Numbered from the stretch's first letter, positions 44,876 through 54,966 are shown. The stretch: DNA of 64,000 nt from an uncultured Anaeroplasmataceae bacterium (GCA_949840955.1 CATKXV010000005.1:62001-126000), one strand, 5' to 3'. Notes: generated by a model not told the origin, from the letters alone. Numbers and translations: made by a program.

Positions 44876-44899
44876 AAGAAAAAAGCCGACTTCTCGGCT
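44876..44899 (-). terminator. Terminator of the yjcZ gene
   Basis: AGCCGA (loop GAAG) TCGGCT followed by TTTTTCTTT on the minus strand, about 22 bases past the YjcZ stop. Confidence 0.9.
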
Positions 44900-44921
44900 A
44901 AAGATTATATTTAAGGAAGCC

Positions 44922-45014
44922 TTATGCTAACCAAGCTGCACCAATAATGACAAGTAAAATAAATAATACAAGAATTAATGCGTATCCATATTCGTTAGAA
45001 TTACAGTTTGCCAT
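44922..45014 (-). CDS. YjcZ family sporulation protein (30 residues)
   Basis: A 30-residue frame starts at an ATG at 45014 behind AAAGGAGGTG. The protein has a short Asn/Cys N-terminus, then GYALILVLFILLVIIGAAWLA, a single membrane helix. Size, the GYALILVLFILLVIIGA segment and the strong ribosome site match the YjcZ sporulation family. The 370 bases between WalJ and the lipoprotein hold only this gene, its terminator and the divergent promoter. Confidence 0.85.
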   Translation of the reverse strand: MANCNSNEYGYALILVLFILLVIIGAAWLA

Positions 45015-45124
45015 AGATGTGGCACCTCCTTTCCTTTCTACTACTATATTATGAAATAATATAAATTAATTTAGTACTATTTGCCCAAATCTTGAATAAT
45101 TTTGCTTGAAAATAAAGTTATTTA

Positions 45125-45153
45125 TTGCAATTTACTTTCAATAATGATATTAT
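45125..45153 (+). promoter_or_regulatory. Promoter of the giant lipoprotein pair
   Basis: TTGCAA (45125-45130), 17-base spacer, TATTAT (45148-45153), 47 bases before the start of the first lipoprotein gene. Confidence 0.55.
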
Positions 45154-45200
45154 ATATGGTGCTATGGTTTGAAATTCTAATAAAAAGGAGTTATCGAAAA

Positions 45201-48200
45201 ATGTTAAAAAAACGAAAATTAAAAACACGAAGAGTGTGCTTAGTAGCATCTTTCTTCGTTTTACTTATAGCTTTGTCAGGGTGTAGCTCTGCAAATAAGC
45301 CGATGGGAAATCTAGACAAGGATACGGTTTATCTTTCAGCAGGGAATCATACTGTCACCAAGGGAGAGCTTTGGAGTGAATTACGGTGGAGTGCAAATAG
45401 CATTCTTACAGAAAAAATGACTGAAGTCGTTATGAAGGATTATGTAGAAAAGGTTGAGCTTATTATGGACAAGTCCTATACAGACTTAACAGATGAGCAA
45501 AAGAAGCTTTTCAAGGATGAATTCACAAGTAAGGATTATGATGAGTTGAAAAAGACTTATGAGGAAAGACTTGAGGATTATGTCATAAATGATATATATA
45601 ATCTAACTTTTGACACCACAAAGCGTAGTTATGATCAAATAGAGGATATCAATACCTATGATGCTAAAAAGTTAGTTTTAGAATATTGTGATGAGCAATA
45701 TACCAATTATAATTTAAAAAATATCAACAACCAACCATTGCAAAACTTTGTAACGGAGGCTGTTGAAAAAAGAGAAAATTATTTAACTATAGCAAAAGAA
45801 CTTAAAAATATCTATTATCAATCTCTAGCAAAAGAATTATTAGCTTATTCTGTTCTAGAGGAAGATATTCAGGATGCTTATGAAAATCGTGATACAGATG
45901 ACGAGGATGATTTAGGATATTTCACCAAATCTGAATATACTGCGACCTTCAAATCAAAGTTCACAAATCAATCTGATTTAAATTTAATCTTAATTCATTT
46001 TTCTACTGAAAAAGAGTTCAACTCAACATTACGTTCTTTTGGATTAAAGACCTATGATAATAATTTAGTTTATATTCCATATCCAGAGGATGTAAAAACC
46101 TTTTCTGAGTATTGTACCTACTATGATGATTTAACTACGAGTGATCTTAGAGGCTCTGATAAGTATCAAAGCTTAAATACTTTGGCAATTGCTCAAATTT
46201 ATATTCAAATGTACAATTATTTATATGGTGGATATAGAGATTATCTTTATGATTCTTCTTATGTTTCCAATTTTGAAAATGTTGAGGATTTAATTAAAAT
46301 CACAGAGGATATTCGTAACAAATCTCAATCTAGCGGATTAGATGAGGAAACGGAAATCAACAAGATTCGTGATGAATTGGCAAAAAATAAGGATCAATAT
46401 GATGTTGATACCATTTATACTCGTGAAGAAATAGATAAAATTGAGTCTTCTTTCTCAACTTATTTATATGAAACACTTTGTTTACCATTTAAGGCTGAAG
46501 CAGATGATGATAGTCTACCTTATTCTTATACTACGCAAAGCTATAATAGTTCTTATTGGATAGCCTTTAAATTTGACCAGGGCTCTGATCCATATGAGGA
46601 TATTTATAATAAAAATACAGTTGATGATGATTTAATTGAGAGCATCTTTAAAAACGAAACATTAAAGCTGGAAATTGAAGAAAATCTAAAGGTTGAAAAA
46701 ATGACAGAAACCAAAATCAATGAGGCTGTTCAAAAAAGAACAGATGAGGTATCTGTTAGTATTTATGATGAAGCTTTAGAAATAGCTTATGCTACAAATC
46801 ATTCAGATTATTCAAAAACCTATGGAAAAGCTCCTAATTCCAATGTTATTGCAACATTAAAATATGATGGTACAACGTATAATTTAAATATCGTTGAGGA
46901 TCCAAATGACTCCTTAGGCTTAAATGATGGTGTTTATAATATTCTTGAAAGAAAAAATGGTATCACTACAGCAATTGATATTTTAAGTAAAAAGGTTGTT
47001 AAGCAAACAAAGGCCTATGAAGATACAGCTGAGGATATTGATGACTATAAATTAGCCTTAGAATTTGTCCTTGCTGCTTTCTCAAATGACTACTATGCTT
47101 CCAATGGATATTCTTCTACAATAGGTAAATATAACTTTATGATGTTATATTATCACTCCGTAGATATTGACTACATTATTGCAGAAAACTATAGAGTGAA
47201 TGCTGCCGCAGCTAAATTACTTACCAATTATAACTCAGACAAACTATTAGAATTTTTCAAATCTTACTCCGATAATATTTATAACAATTATTTCTCTATT
47301 AGTGGGAAAAGACTTATTGTTTTCCGTGATGCGGATGACGATAATGAAAAGGACGATGTTACAGAATGGACAGATACGCAAAAGAATCTTGCTGAAAAGC
47401 TAATTCGTCAAATTTATAACGAGGTAGCTTCTACTACTGGTTCTCATGCAGAGGCTCTATCTTCTATTGTAACAGAAATTAATGAATCTGCCCGTGCAAA
47501 GTTTGAGAATAACCCAATTGCACCTGAAAATAAATGGGCAGAATATCGTAAAGCTGGATTAAATGTAGAATTAGAGGATGTTTCTGCAAACAACAGTACT
47601 ACATCTTTAGATTTCAAATTAAAGGCTAGACTTCTTGAAATTTACAATTCTCCTTCTTATAGTATTAATCAAACAACTCCAACAGAGTATATGGAGGATT
47701 TACAAGATCCAAATACTAAAATATTAGAAACTAAGGATGGATTTAATCTATTACTTATCACTTCTGCTGATTTCCAAACCTCTGCTGAATTTAAGGAAGA
47801 GGATGATAAACTAGGAATCTATAAGGATCTTTCTGTTTATTATAATGAGGAATATCAAAAAATTGGTAATGTCTACAACGATGGCGAATTATTAAATCTT
47901 GAGCAAATCAGATTATATGTATTAGAATATGTTACAAAACAAACCTCAACCTTATCTCCTTCTGCTCTTTCTCAAGCATTATCTAGCTTCTTAGCACCAG
48001 TTATTACAAGATATACAGGGAATGAAACTCAAAGAGACATCGTTATTTATCTTATTGAAACAAAGGCAGGAGCGTTAAATTTTGGTGAGAATGCAGAAAG
48101 ATATCAAATGATCTTAGATATTAACCATAATAGCGCTGATGAATATTTATCTATATATTTTGAGGAAGATACAACTGGAACATTAAAAACATATGAAAAT

Positions 48201-48263
48201 TGGTGGACTGATCTTCAAAAAATCGTTGCGGATATATTATTAACGGAAGGAGAAAACGCATAA
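45201..48263 (+). CDS. Very large lipoprotein, first of a coupled pair (PrsA/SurA-like)
   Basis: 1020 residues from the ATG at 45201 behind AAGGAG; the frame opens 33 codons earlier but without a site. The N-terminus is Lys/Arg-rich, then a hydrophobic stretch ending in the lipobox LSGC, so it is anchored outside the membrane. PMGNLDKDTVYLSAG and a following SurA/PrsA-N-like helical region open the mature part. The chain is acidic and rich in Asp, Asn and Tyr. Near the C-terminus GFNLLLITSAD is parvulin-like, followed by SSFLAPVITRYTG. The next gene begins within the stop codon (ATAATG) and repeats the same landmarks, so it is a diverged paralogue. Foldase or surface assembly is the best guess. 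Confidence 0.7.
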   Translation: MLKKRKLKTRRVCLVASFFVLLIALSGCSSANKPMGNLDKDTVYLSAGNHTVTKGELWSELRWSANSILTEKMTEVVMKDYVEKVELIMDKSYTDLTDEQKKLFKDEFTSKDYDELKKTYEERLEDYVINDIYNLTFDTTKRSYDQIEDINTYDAKKLVLEYCDEQYTNYNLKNINNQPLQNFVTEAVEKRENYLTIAKELKNIYYQSLAKELLAYSVLEEDIQDAYENRDTDDEDDLGYFTKSEYTATFKSKFTNQSDLNLILIHFSTEKEFNSTLRSFGLKTYDNNLVYIPYPEDVKTFSEYCTYYDDLTTSDLRGSDKYQSLNTLAIAQIYIQMYNYLYGGYRDYLYDSSYVSNFENVEDLIKITEDIRNKSQSSGLDEETEINKIRDELAKNKDQYDVDTIYTREEIDKIESSFSTYLYETLCLPFKAEADDDSLPYSYTTQSYNSSYWIAFKFDQGSDPYEDIYNKNTVDDDLIESIFKNETLKLEIEENLKVEKMTETKINEAVQKRTDEVSVSIYDEALEIAYATNHSDYSKTYGKAPNSNVIATLKYDGTTYNLNIVEDPNDSLGLNDGVYNILERKNGITTAIDILSKKVVKQTKAYEDTAEDIDDYKLALEFVLAAFSNDYYASNGYSSTIGKYNFMMLYYHSVDIDYIIAENYRVNAAAAKLLTNYNSDKLLEFFKSYSDNIYNNYFSISGKRLIVFRDADDDNEKDDVTEWTDTQKNLAEKLIRQIYNEVASTTGSHAEALSSIVTEINESARAKFENNPIAPENKWAEYRKAGLNVELEDVSANNSTTSLDFKLKARLLEIYNSPSYSINQTTPTEYMEDLQDPNTKILETKDGFNLLLITSADFQTSAEFKEEDDKLGIYKDLSVYYNEEYQKIGNVYNDGELLNLEQIRLYVLEYVTKQTSTLSPSALSQALSSFLAPVITRYTGNETQRDIVIYLIETKAGALNFGENAERYQMILDINHNSADEYLSIYFEEDTTGTLKTYENWWTDLQKIVADILLTEGENA

Positions 48264-51100
48264 TGAAAAAGTTAAATAAAGTACTATTCCTTTGTAGTGC
48301 TGGTTTACTTGCACTATCTGTTACCTCCTGTAAAAATAAGGTAGTTCGAAACACAGCTGTACCTATGGGAGATATCAACACTTCTTTAGTTCTTGCTTCA
48401 AGCAAGGATCATAAGGTACAAAATGATGTTTTCTATTCTAGATTACGCTATAAAGGCTATAATACTGTTTTAAATCAATTGAAGAAGGGCTTATTTTCAG
48501 AGGAATATACATTTGTAAAATCTCAAATCAATTTAAATGATTCTGTAGTAAATGATTATGAGCAAGAGCTTTTCGATTTATATGCAAGAGATTTATATAG
48601 TACTTCTTCCTATGAAGCATTGTCAGATTATACAGAGGAGGAAAGAGATACCTATATACAAAAATATATAGATTCCTCCAATACTAAAGGTATATTTATT
48701 ACAAAGGAGCAATGCTTAAGCTATTCAGAAGAAAATGAAAAAATCAAGTTTTCTTACATACCCGAAGAGGTTATAAATGAAAAATTACTTACATTAGCTG
48801 TAAATAAGGCTTCTAAGGATGCCTTGGAAAAAATTGTTGATAACGAAAAAATAACCGATGATGATAATAAATTGGTAAATAATAGCAATTATATTTCTGA
48901 AACGAATATTATGAACTATTATGATAGCCACCAAAAGACCTATGGTACATATCGAGCTATTATAATTCAATTTAACAATTTAAATGAGGCTAGAAATGTG
49001 ATTTCTGCTGTTGAAAGAGAGCTAGGAGCAACATTATCTGATACAAATGCTTTAGAATTCTATGTTAAATTATATAATACCTATTATAATTATAGAAGAC
49101 AGCTAGATCCTTCACATCCTTTTGATAATTCTAATGATTCTTCTAAAACAAATTTCATTGTCAATAAGGATAAAAATGAATTATCTGAAATGTCTTCTTC
49201 TATCTCAAATATTTTAACAAATACTTTAGAAGAGGATGGAGCTTATATTAAGCAGCCATTCAATCAGAACAATAAATATATCATGGTTTATCGTGGTACT
49301 ACTGAATTTGAATTAAATAAAACCTATAATATCACCTCAAATCACAATGAGCAAGTTGAATGGAGTGAATTAAAGGAGCACGAGGAAGCCTATAACAAGG
49401 TAAAGGCTGAAATAAGAGATGAATTAATTGAATCTAAGATTACTGCTTATAATTCAACAATTCTTTCTAAGCGTGTAAAAGAAGCCGAAATAGAGATTTA
49501 TGATCCATATTTTGAGCAACAATTCCATAACAGCTATTCAGACGATTATGAATTAATTGCTCCTGCCAAATTTGAAAACAGCCTAATATTTAAGCTAACT
49601 TCTAAAAACTCTAAGGATGAAGAAGTTATTACTGAATATAAAGTAAATGATTTTTATGCAGAGCAATCCAAACTTAGTGGATTAGATATTGTAGTTGAAC
49701 AGCTACGATTAGACTATGTATATGATTTAAAGGATACCTTATTAACTTCTGATACAATCAGTGATTTAGAGGAGGAATTAAATAAATCCATTTCATCCTT
49801 TAATAAAAATGAGAATACTTCCTATCCTTCTTCTGTTGGATTAGAATTATATCTTCTTGCAAATTTTGGTTACGCTACTAAGGACGATGTATTAAAGTAT
49901 AATAAAATTTCTACTAGAGTATTAACTGAGTATTTAAATCAAAATGTATTTGATGAATGGGCATTAAAAAATGCAGATGGTACTTATCCTGAGGATCATG
50001 CAATCAATTATGATAATTTAAATGCTTTAGATCATATTTTAGCTGCTGGTAATGCAAATTATTCAAATTTATTCTCTATTAATATTGATCATATCCTTAT
50101 CTATATTGATGATAATGGGGATGATAGTCCTGATGATCCAAAGGATTTCTTGAAAAACTTTGATGAATCACAGAAAAAGGAATTCAATAAGGCTTTATTA
50201 GAATTATCCCAAGCAATCTATGCAGAAGCAAATTGTGAGGAATTAACTAAATCCAATACAACCTTAGAGATTCTTCAATATATTGTTGGAGCATACAACC
50301 GTAATGAAAAACTATTCTCTGATGAAACAAAAACATGGGGAGATTATAAAAAATATAACTTCCTATTAAGAGCTGAGTCTTTATCTGCAAGTGGTGATAC
50401 AACACAAAATAATGTTGGAAACTATGTAAAAGAATTTGGTGATTATGTTAAGGAGCTTTATAAAAAGGCTGTTGAAAATGATTTAAAGATTGATGATAAG
50501 AAATCTATCTTCTATTTTGTAGAAAGCCTAGAAAAGGCACCAGGAACAGTTAATAGCTCTGAGGATGAATTGCCAAAGGATTTATGTGCTACTTCCTTTG
50601 GATATCATATGATTGTCGTAAATGATTATGACAAGCCTTCTACAACAAAAAGTACAGCATCCTCTGATACCTATGGATATTATAAGGATATTGAAATTCT
50701 AATTAATGAATTAGATAAGGATACCACTGATGATAATATCTATGTCAAAGTACCTGATACATATAACGATAAAGAAAATGAAGCTACAATGAACCAATTA
50801 TTTACTTATTATGTTCAAAAGCAAAAGGGATTGACTTCTTCTTTAGATTCTACTTTACGTGATGTTTTAAGTGCTATGTTTGATTCAGCAATAACTCGCT
50901 ATACCTCTAGTGGCTTCCAAAATTATCTATTATTTAATGAATTAAATATTAAGGTAGAGGATACGACTTCTATTTTGAATAAACAGCTTCAAAATTATGA
51001 GGGCTACTTGATTCGCTCCTCTCAAAATTATGAGAAGGATGATGAATTTAAAGATTGGTATGATGGTACATTAGACTGGTCTAGACCTTACGATAATTAA
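48263..51100 (+). CDS. Very large lipoprotein, second of the coupled pair (PrsA/SurA-like)
   Basis: 945 residues. Signal peptide with lipobox VTSC near residue 23. The opening of the mature protein, PMGDINTSLVLAS then a VFYSRLRY helix, mirrors the PMGNLDKDT...ELWSELRW start of its neighbour. In the C-terminal quarter SFGYHMIVVNDYD resembles the GYHII strand that closes parvulin PPIase domains, followed by LSAMFDSAITRYTSS, like the neighbour's LSSFLAPVITRYTG. The start codon overlaps the previous stop, so the two are made together, perhaps as a complex. Whether any isomerase activity remains is unclear. It ends at a strong terminator. Confidence 0.7.
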   Translation: MKKLNKVLFLCSAGLLALSVTSCKNKVVRNTAVPMGDINTSLVLASSKDHKVQNDVFYSRLRYKGYNTVLNQLKKGLFSEEYTFVKSQINLNDSVVNDYEQELFDLYARDLYSTSSYEALSDYTEEERDTYIQKYIDSSNTKGIFITKEQCLSYSEENEKIKFSYIPEEVINEKLLTLAVNKASKDALEKIVDNEKITDDDNKLVNNSNYISETNIMNYYDSHQKTYGTYRAIIIQFNNLNEARNVISAVERELGATLSDTNALEFYVKLYNTYYNYRRQLDPSHPFDNSNDSSKTNFIVNKDKNELSEMSSSISNILTNTLEEDGAYIKQPFNQNNKYIMVYRGTTEFELNKTYNITSNHNEQVEWSELKEHEEAYNKVKAEIRDELIESKITAYNSTILSKRVKEAEIEIYDPYFEQQFHNSYSDDYELIAPAKFENSLIFKLTSKNSKDEEVITEYKVNDFYAEQSKLSGLDIVVEQLRLDYVYDLKDTLLTSDTISDLEEELNKSISSFNKNENTSYPSSVGLELYLLANFGYATKDDVLKYNKISTRVLTEYLNQNVFDEWALKNADGTYPEDHAINYDNLNALDHILAAGNANYSNLFSINIDHILIYIDDNGDDSPDDPKDFLKNFDESQKKEFNKALLELSQAIYAEANCEELTKSNTTLEILQYIVGAYNRNEKLFSDETKTWGDYKKYNFLLRAESLSASGDTTQNNVGNYVKEFGDYVKELYKKAVENDLKIDDKKSIFYFVESLEKAPGTVNSSEDELPKDLCATSFGYHMIVVNDYDKPSTTKSTASSDTYGYYKDIEILINELDKDTTDDNIYVKVPDTYNDKENEATMNQLFTYYVQKQKGLTSSLDSTLRDVLSAMFDSAITRYTSSGFQNYLLFNELNIKVEDTTSILNKQLQNYEGYLIRSSQNYEKDDEFKDWYDGTLDWSRPYDN

Positions 51101-51117
51101 TCAAAATAGCTTTATAG

Positions 51118-51149
51118 AAACGGTTTGAGAAATCAAATCGTTTTTTTCT
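51118..51149 (+). terminator. Terminator of the lipoprotein operon
   Basis: AAACGGTTTGA (loop GAAA) TCAAATCGTTT with one G-T pair, running into TTTTTTT, about 18 bases past the second lipoprotein stop. Confidence 0.9.
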
Positions 51150-51195
51150 GCTTCTGCAATTTCTTTTCTGTCCTTATTTCCTAATTTCACAAGAA

Positions 51196-51246
51196 AAACC
51201 CCTTAAGTCCTTCTAGTTCTTTCTACTAGTCCAACTTAAGGGGTTC
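51196..51246 (-). terminator. Long nested stem-loop, terminator of the tex-ECF unit
   Basis: A perfect 12-bp outer stem (AACCCCTTAAGT / ACTTAAGGGGTT, 51197-51208 and 51234-51245) encloses an inner 5-bp stem (CTAGT/ACTAG, 51213-51217 and 51225-51229). On the minus strand TTTTTCTT follows. It faces the plus-strand terminator of the lipoproteins. Confidence 0.8.
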
Positions 51247-51269
51247 ATTTCATTTATTTTTTTAGCTGG

Positions 51270-52034
51270 TTAAAGCTCCAAATCATTATATTTCAAAAAG
51301 GGCTTAATCGATTGATATAAAGGATAAAAGATACAACCTGTAAATGCTGTAGTAACTACAGAGGTAATAATTACACTTGCAAGTCCGCTTAAAGCATAAA
51401 TATAAGCCTGTTCAAAGCTCTCATACTTCGCTTCCATTAGAAAGTATAATCCGGCCTTAATATAAATTTCACCAAAAATATTAAATATCATCGCCAGTGC
51501 TACAGAGCTTATAGCAATTTTAGCGATAGAATTTAGCTTGGAATCAAATATCAATATGAATATATAAAATAAGGAAATTATACCTAAAAATACAGGTATA
51601 GTATAATGAATTTGAATTGTTACATTTAATATATGAATTCCATCTATCACACTAGCAATGCTGGTAAGAATAAGTAAGCTTAGAAATAGGAATAGAAAAA
51701 TAGAATTCAAGACTACTGTACTCCATTTTCTTTTCAAAACAAATCTAAAAAACATTCCCGCGATAAAGCCTAAAGCAAATTTCAATAGGATGGTTCGGAC
51801 TACTCCTGCTGTGAATCCTCCGTAATAAAATATGTCAAATAAGCCCATACCTATGGATCCTGATAGTCCTCCAACTACTCCACCGCATAATAAAGCAGCA
51901 ATGACACATATCAAATTTCCTAAATGAACAAAGCCTACAGGAAGCGGAACACGAATGTTAACTCCAACATAGCAAAGAGCTGCAAATAATGCCGTTACAC
52001 TTAATTTATAAAGTAACCTATGATTTTTATTCAT
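51270..52034 (-). CDS. ECF transporter S component
   Basis: 254 residues with six or seven membrane helices. The start LSVTALFAALCYVGVNI, then VHLGNLICVIAALLCGGVVGGLSGSIGMGLFDI, is the typical S-component pattern (ribU/hmpT-like group). Such proteins bind a vitamin, often from the riboflavin, thiamine or pyridoxine group, and use a shared EcfAAT module not in this window. No riboswitch is seen; the gene starts only 12 bases after tex stops and is co-transcribed with it. An extra loop at 115-150 makes it longer than most. Ligand unknown. Confidence 0.85.
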   Translation of the reverse strand: MNKNHRLLYKLSVTALFAALCYVGVNIRVPLPVGFVHLGNLICVIAALLCGGVVGGLSGSIGMGLFDIFYYGGFTAGVVRTILLKFALGFIAGMFFRFVLKRKWSTVVLNSIFLFLFLSLLILTSIASVIDGIHILNVTIQIHYTIPVFLGIISLFYIFILIFDSKLNSIAKIAISSVALAMIFNIFGEIYIKAGLYFLMEAKYESFEQAYIYALSGLASVIITSVVTTAFTGCIFYPLYQSIKPFLKYNDLEL

Positions 52035-52046
52035 AAAAGCCTTCTA

Positions 52047-54215
52047 TTACATTTTATATAGTGCTAACCCCATTTTATGCTTTTCATAATCGATATCAAT
52101 TACATAAACGTGAATTTCATCTCCAACATGAATCATATCTGAAGGATGATTAATTTTTTGAGGAGACATTTTAGAAACATGTAATAAACCATCGTATTTC
52201 ACACCACAATCAACAAATGCTCCAAAATCAACAACGTTTCGAACAATGCCATCTAGCTCATCCCCTATTTTAACATCCTCAAAATGCATAATATCGCTTC
52301 TTAGCTTTAATCCTGGATAACTATCTCTAATATCACGCAAAGGAGCTATAAAAGCGTCTAAAATATCATTTAATGTATATTTATCAATGCTCAATTCCTT
52401 TTGAAGAAATTCCTTATCTAAAGCTGCTACTGCTTCCTTCATTTCTTCGCTTCCAATATCCTTAGAGGTCTTTCCCATATATTTTAAAAGCTCCTCAGCC
52501 TTTGAATAGCTTTCAGGATGGATTGGAGTCATATCGAGTGGATTGGAGCCCTCAAGAATTCTTAAGAAGCCCACACATTGCTCATAGGTTTTAGGTCCTA
52601 ATTTGGCAACCTTTTTTAATTCCTCACGGCTTGTAAATTTTGTATTGGTTTCACGATAGTCTATAATATTTTTTGCAACACCCTTCGTTAATCCAGAAAC
52701 ATAGCTTAATAGGGATGGTGAACAGGTATTTAAATTTACTCCTACCTTATTTACAGCATCAACCACAACATCCTCTAAGGATTTATTTAATCGGTTTTGA
52801 GCAATGTCATGCTGATATTGTCCTACACCAATCGATTTTGGTTCTATCTTTACAAGCTCCGCTAACGGATCCTGGATTCTTCTAGCTATAGAAATTGCTG
52901 AGCGCTGTTCTACAGATAAATCAGGGAACTCCTCCATAGCTAATGGAGATGCAGAATAAACAGAGGCTCCTGCCTCACTAACAACTACATACTTTGCTTC
53001 AAGATGATTTTCTTTGATGACCTCTGCAATAAAGCTTTCTGTTTCTCTGCTTGCTGTACCATTCCCTATGGCAATAATTTCTACATGATATTTGTTTATT
53101 AACTGAATTAATGTCTTTTTAGAAAGCTCTAGCAGCTTTGGATTTACTACAACTCCTTTGGCCTTTTCATTAGGATATATAACACCAATTTCTAATACCT
53201 TAGAGCTTGGAGAAATTACTGCCAATTTACAGCCTGTACGAAAGGCTGGATCAACACCCAATACGACATGCCCCTTCATTGGTGCTTGTAGCAATAAATG
53301 CTGTAAATTTAATGAAAAAATATGAATTGCCTGTTCTTCTGCCTTCTCTGTTAGGATTACACGAATTTCTCTTTGAATGGATGGAGCAATCAATCGCTTA
53401 TATGCATCTGCTATAGAATCAACTAGTTCTTCGTTAAAAATTGAATTATAATTATGCGTTACGTTGTATCGTATATGCTCAATATCTCTTTCAGGCTGTA
53501 ATCCTATGGTTACGGTTATAACATCCTCATTTTCAGCACGATTCATAGCAAGAATACGATGAGGCTTAATAAAGGCAAGTCTTTCTGTAGCCTCATAATA
53601 ATTTTTATATTTTTCTTCTGGATCTAAATCATTATTTTTCTTTTTTGAAGAAATTGTTCCATATTTTAAAGCAGCCTCACGAATATGCTTACGATAATCT
53701 GCATTATCGGATATCTTTTCTGCAACAATATATTTTGCCTGTTCAATTGCAAATTCAGCTGTTAAGACCTTATCCGTAATAAATTGCTTAGCAATTTCCA
53801 TTTTATCGCCATATCGAGGCAATTCAAGCATAATATCAGCCAAAGGCTCAAGTCCTAAAGCAATAGCTGCGGTAGCCTTAGTCTTTTTCTTTTCCTTATA
53901 AGGGCGATATAAATCCTCTACCTCTATAAGCTTTGTTGCTTGCAAAATGGTTTCCTTGAGTTCATCTGTCATTAGTCCCTTTTCATCAATCAAACGAATT
54001 ACATCATCCTTACGCTTTTGTAGAGAAAGACCATATTGATATTCATCATCAATTACACGGATTTGTTCTTCATCAAGGCCCCCTGTAGCTTCTTTTCGAT
54101 ATCGAGCAATAAAAGCTACCGTACTATCGTTTTCTAATAGCTCTAGTACAGCCTTAACCTGTGTATCCTTTACTTTTAGATTTTCTGCAATTGTCTTTAT
54201 AATAGCCTCATTCAT
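52047..54215 (-). CDS. tex: Tex family S1 RNA-binding protein
   Basis: 722 residues, the usual length. N-terminal Tex helical domain with AFIARYRKEATGGLDEEQIR, YqgF/RNase H-like domain with VLGVDPAFRTGCKLAVI and GNGTASRETE, helix-hairpin-helix repeats (TCSPSLLSYVSGL), and the C-terminal S1 domain (VRNVVDFGAFVDCGVKYDGLLH). It is a conserved nucleic-acid-binding protein acting in transcription and stress. It leads the unit with the ECF S-component. Confidence 0.96.
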   Translation of the reverse strand: MNEAIIKTIAENLKVKDTQVKAVLELLENDSTVAFIARYRKEATGGLDEEQIRVIDDEYQYGLSLQKRKDDVIRLIDEKGLMTDELKETILQATKLIEVEDLYRPYKEKKKTKATAAIALGLEPLADIMLELPRYGDKMEIAKQFITDKVLTAEFAIEQAKYIVAEKISDNADYRKHIREAALKYGTISSKKKNNDLDPEEKYKNYYEATERLAFIKPHRILAMNRAENEDVITVTIGLQPERDIEHIRYNVTHNYNSIFNEELVDSIADAYKRLIAPSIQREIRVILTEKAEEQAIHIFSLNLQHLLLQAPMKGHVVLGVDPAFRTGCKLAVISPSSKVLEIGVIYPNEKAKGVVVNPKLLELSKKTLIQLINKYHVEIIAIGNGTASRETESFIAEVIKENHLEAKYVVVSEAGASVYSASPLAMEEFPDLSVEQRSAISIARRIQDPLAELVKIEPKSIGVGQYQHDIAQNRLNKSLEDVVVDAVNKVGVNLNTCSPSLLSYVSGLTKGVAKNIIDYRETNTKFTSREELKKVAKLGPKTYEQCVGFLRILEGSNPLDMTPIHPESYSKAEELLKYMGKTSKDIGSEEMKEAVAALDKEFLQKELSIDKYTLNDILDAFIAPLRDIRDSYPGLKLRSDIMHFEDVKIGDELDGIVRNVVDFGAFVDCGVKYDGLLHVSKMSPQKINHPSDMIHVGDEIHVYVIDIDYEKHKMGLALYKM

Positions 54216-54230
54216 CTTTTTATCCTCCTT

Positions 54231-54258
54231 AAAAAATAGCCTCCAATCTGAAGGCTAA
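54231..54258 (-). terminator. Terminator before tex
   Basis: TAGCCT (9-base loop) AGGCTA followed by TTTTTT on the minus strand, after the gene at 54265 and before the tex ribosome site. Confidence 0.85.
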
Positions 54259-54264
54259 TTTAAA

Positions 54265-54966
54265 TTATAAAGTCTTAATATAGTTGATTGCGTATAGAAT
54301 AGAAGAATTTAGTACCTCTGTCCATGAGCTTGTAGAAATTTTATGACTTTGCTTAATACCATCTTCATCCTCATATTCAACCTTGCTTTGGAATTGATCC
54401 CCCTTCATATAGATAAAGGCAGGCTCATAGGATGATTGATCCTCTGATAAAAGAGAACCAAATAAATCATCATATAAAATTCCTGAATTTGTTGCACTAT
54501 TTACAGTTACATCTACAACATAAAGCTCTAAATCTACGCCTCTTTGCTTTGCTTGATCCACACTATATTGTAAATCTGCTAAACGTGTAATTAATTTTGC
54601 ATAATCCTCATTATAATTATCTTCATCCTTTTCATCTGCATAAAAAGCATTTCCATCATAGGTGAAAATAAAAATATTTTCAATATTACCATTATTAATA
54701 TAACGGTCAATAGCCATATAATTTTCCTTGTTAAACTTCACTGTATGTCCTGCATTATCAAGTGTTTCCTCATTAAAATAAATTTTATCAGAAACATAGG
54801 TATCATCATCCTTCATTCCAAAATAAACGCCAAGACCTACACCTAATCCAATACCAATCAGTACAACTATTGTAACAATGGCAATAAGCCATTTTTTATT
54901 CAATTTATTCTCTTTCTTTTGGTTCTTCGTATTTGCACGAGACACCTTTCTAACGGATCTAGCCAA
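54265..54966 (-). CDS. Membrane-anchored thioredoxin-like protein without CxxC
   Basis: 233 residues. A very basic N-terminus (about 1-25) leads to one membrane helix (LIAIVTIVVLIGIGLGVGLGV, 29-49), so the rest is outside the cell. The outer domain has the order of a thioredoxin fold: ENIFIFTYDG where the active-site strand would be, a long helix, LELYVVDVTVN, and EPAFIYMKGDQF where thioredoxins have the cis-Pro strand. There are no cysteines, so no redox role. Acidic. The family is not known to me. It has its own terminator. Confidence 0.55.
   Translation of the reverse strand: MARSVRKVSRANTKNQKKENKLNKKWLIAIVTIVVLIGIGLGVGLGVYFGMKDDDTYVSDKIYFNEETLDNAGHTVKFNKENYMAIDRYINNGNIENIFIFTYDGNAFYADEKDEDNYNEDYAKLITRLADLQYSVDQAKQRGVDLELYVVDVTVNSATNSGILYDDLFGSLLSEDQSSYEPAFIYMKGDQFQSKVEYEDEDGIKQSHKISTSSWTEVLNSSILYAINYIKTL

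Noticed and set aside
45014-45060. SigK-like CATAATATA box upstream of yjcZ
   Set aside because: The -10 resembles SigK, but no AC element lies at the required spacing, so a sigma assignment is not supported.
51196-51246. Nested stem-loop as a possible riboswitch or att site
   Set aside because: The perfect outer stem followed by a T-run, between two convergent genes, is explained well enough as a terminator.
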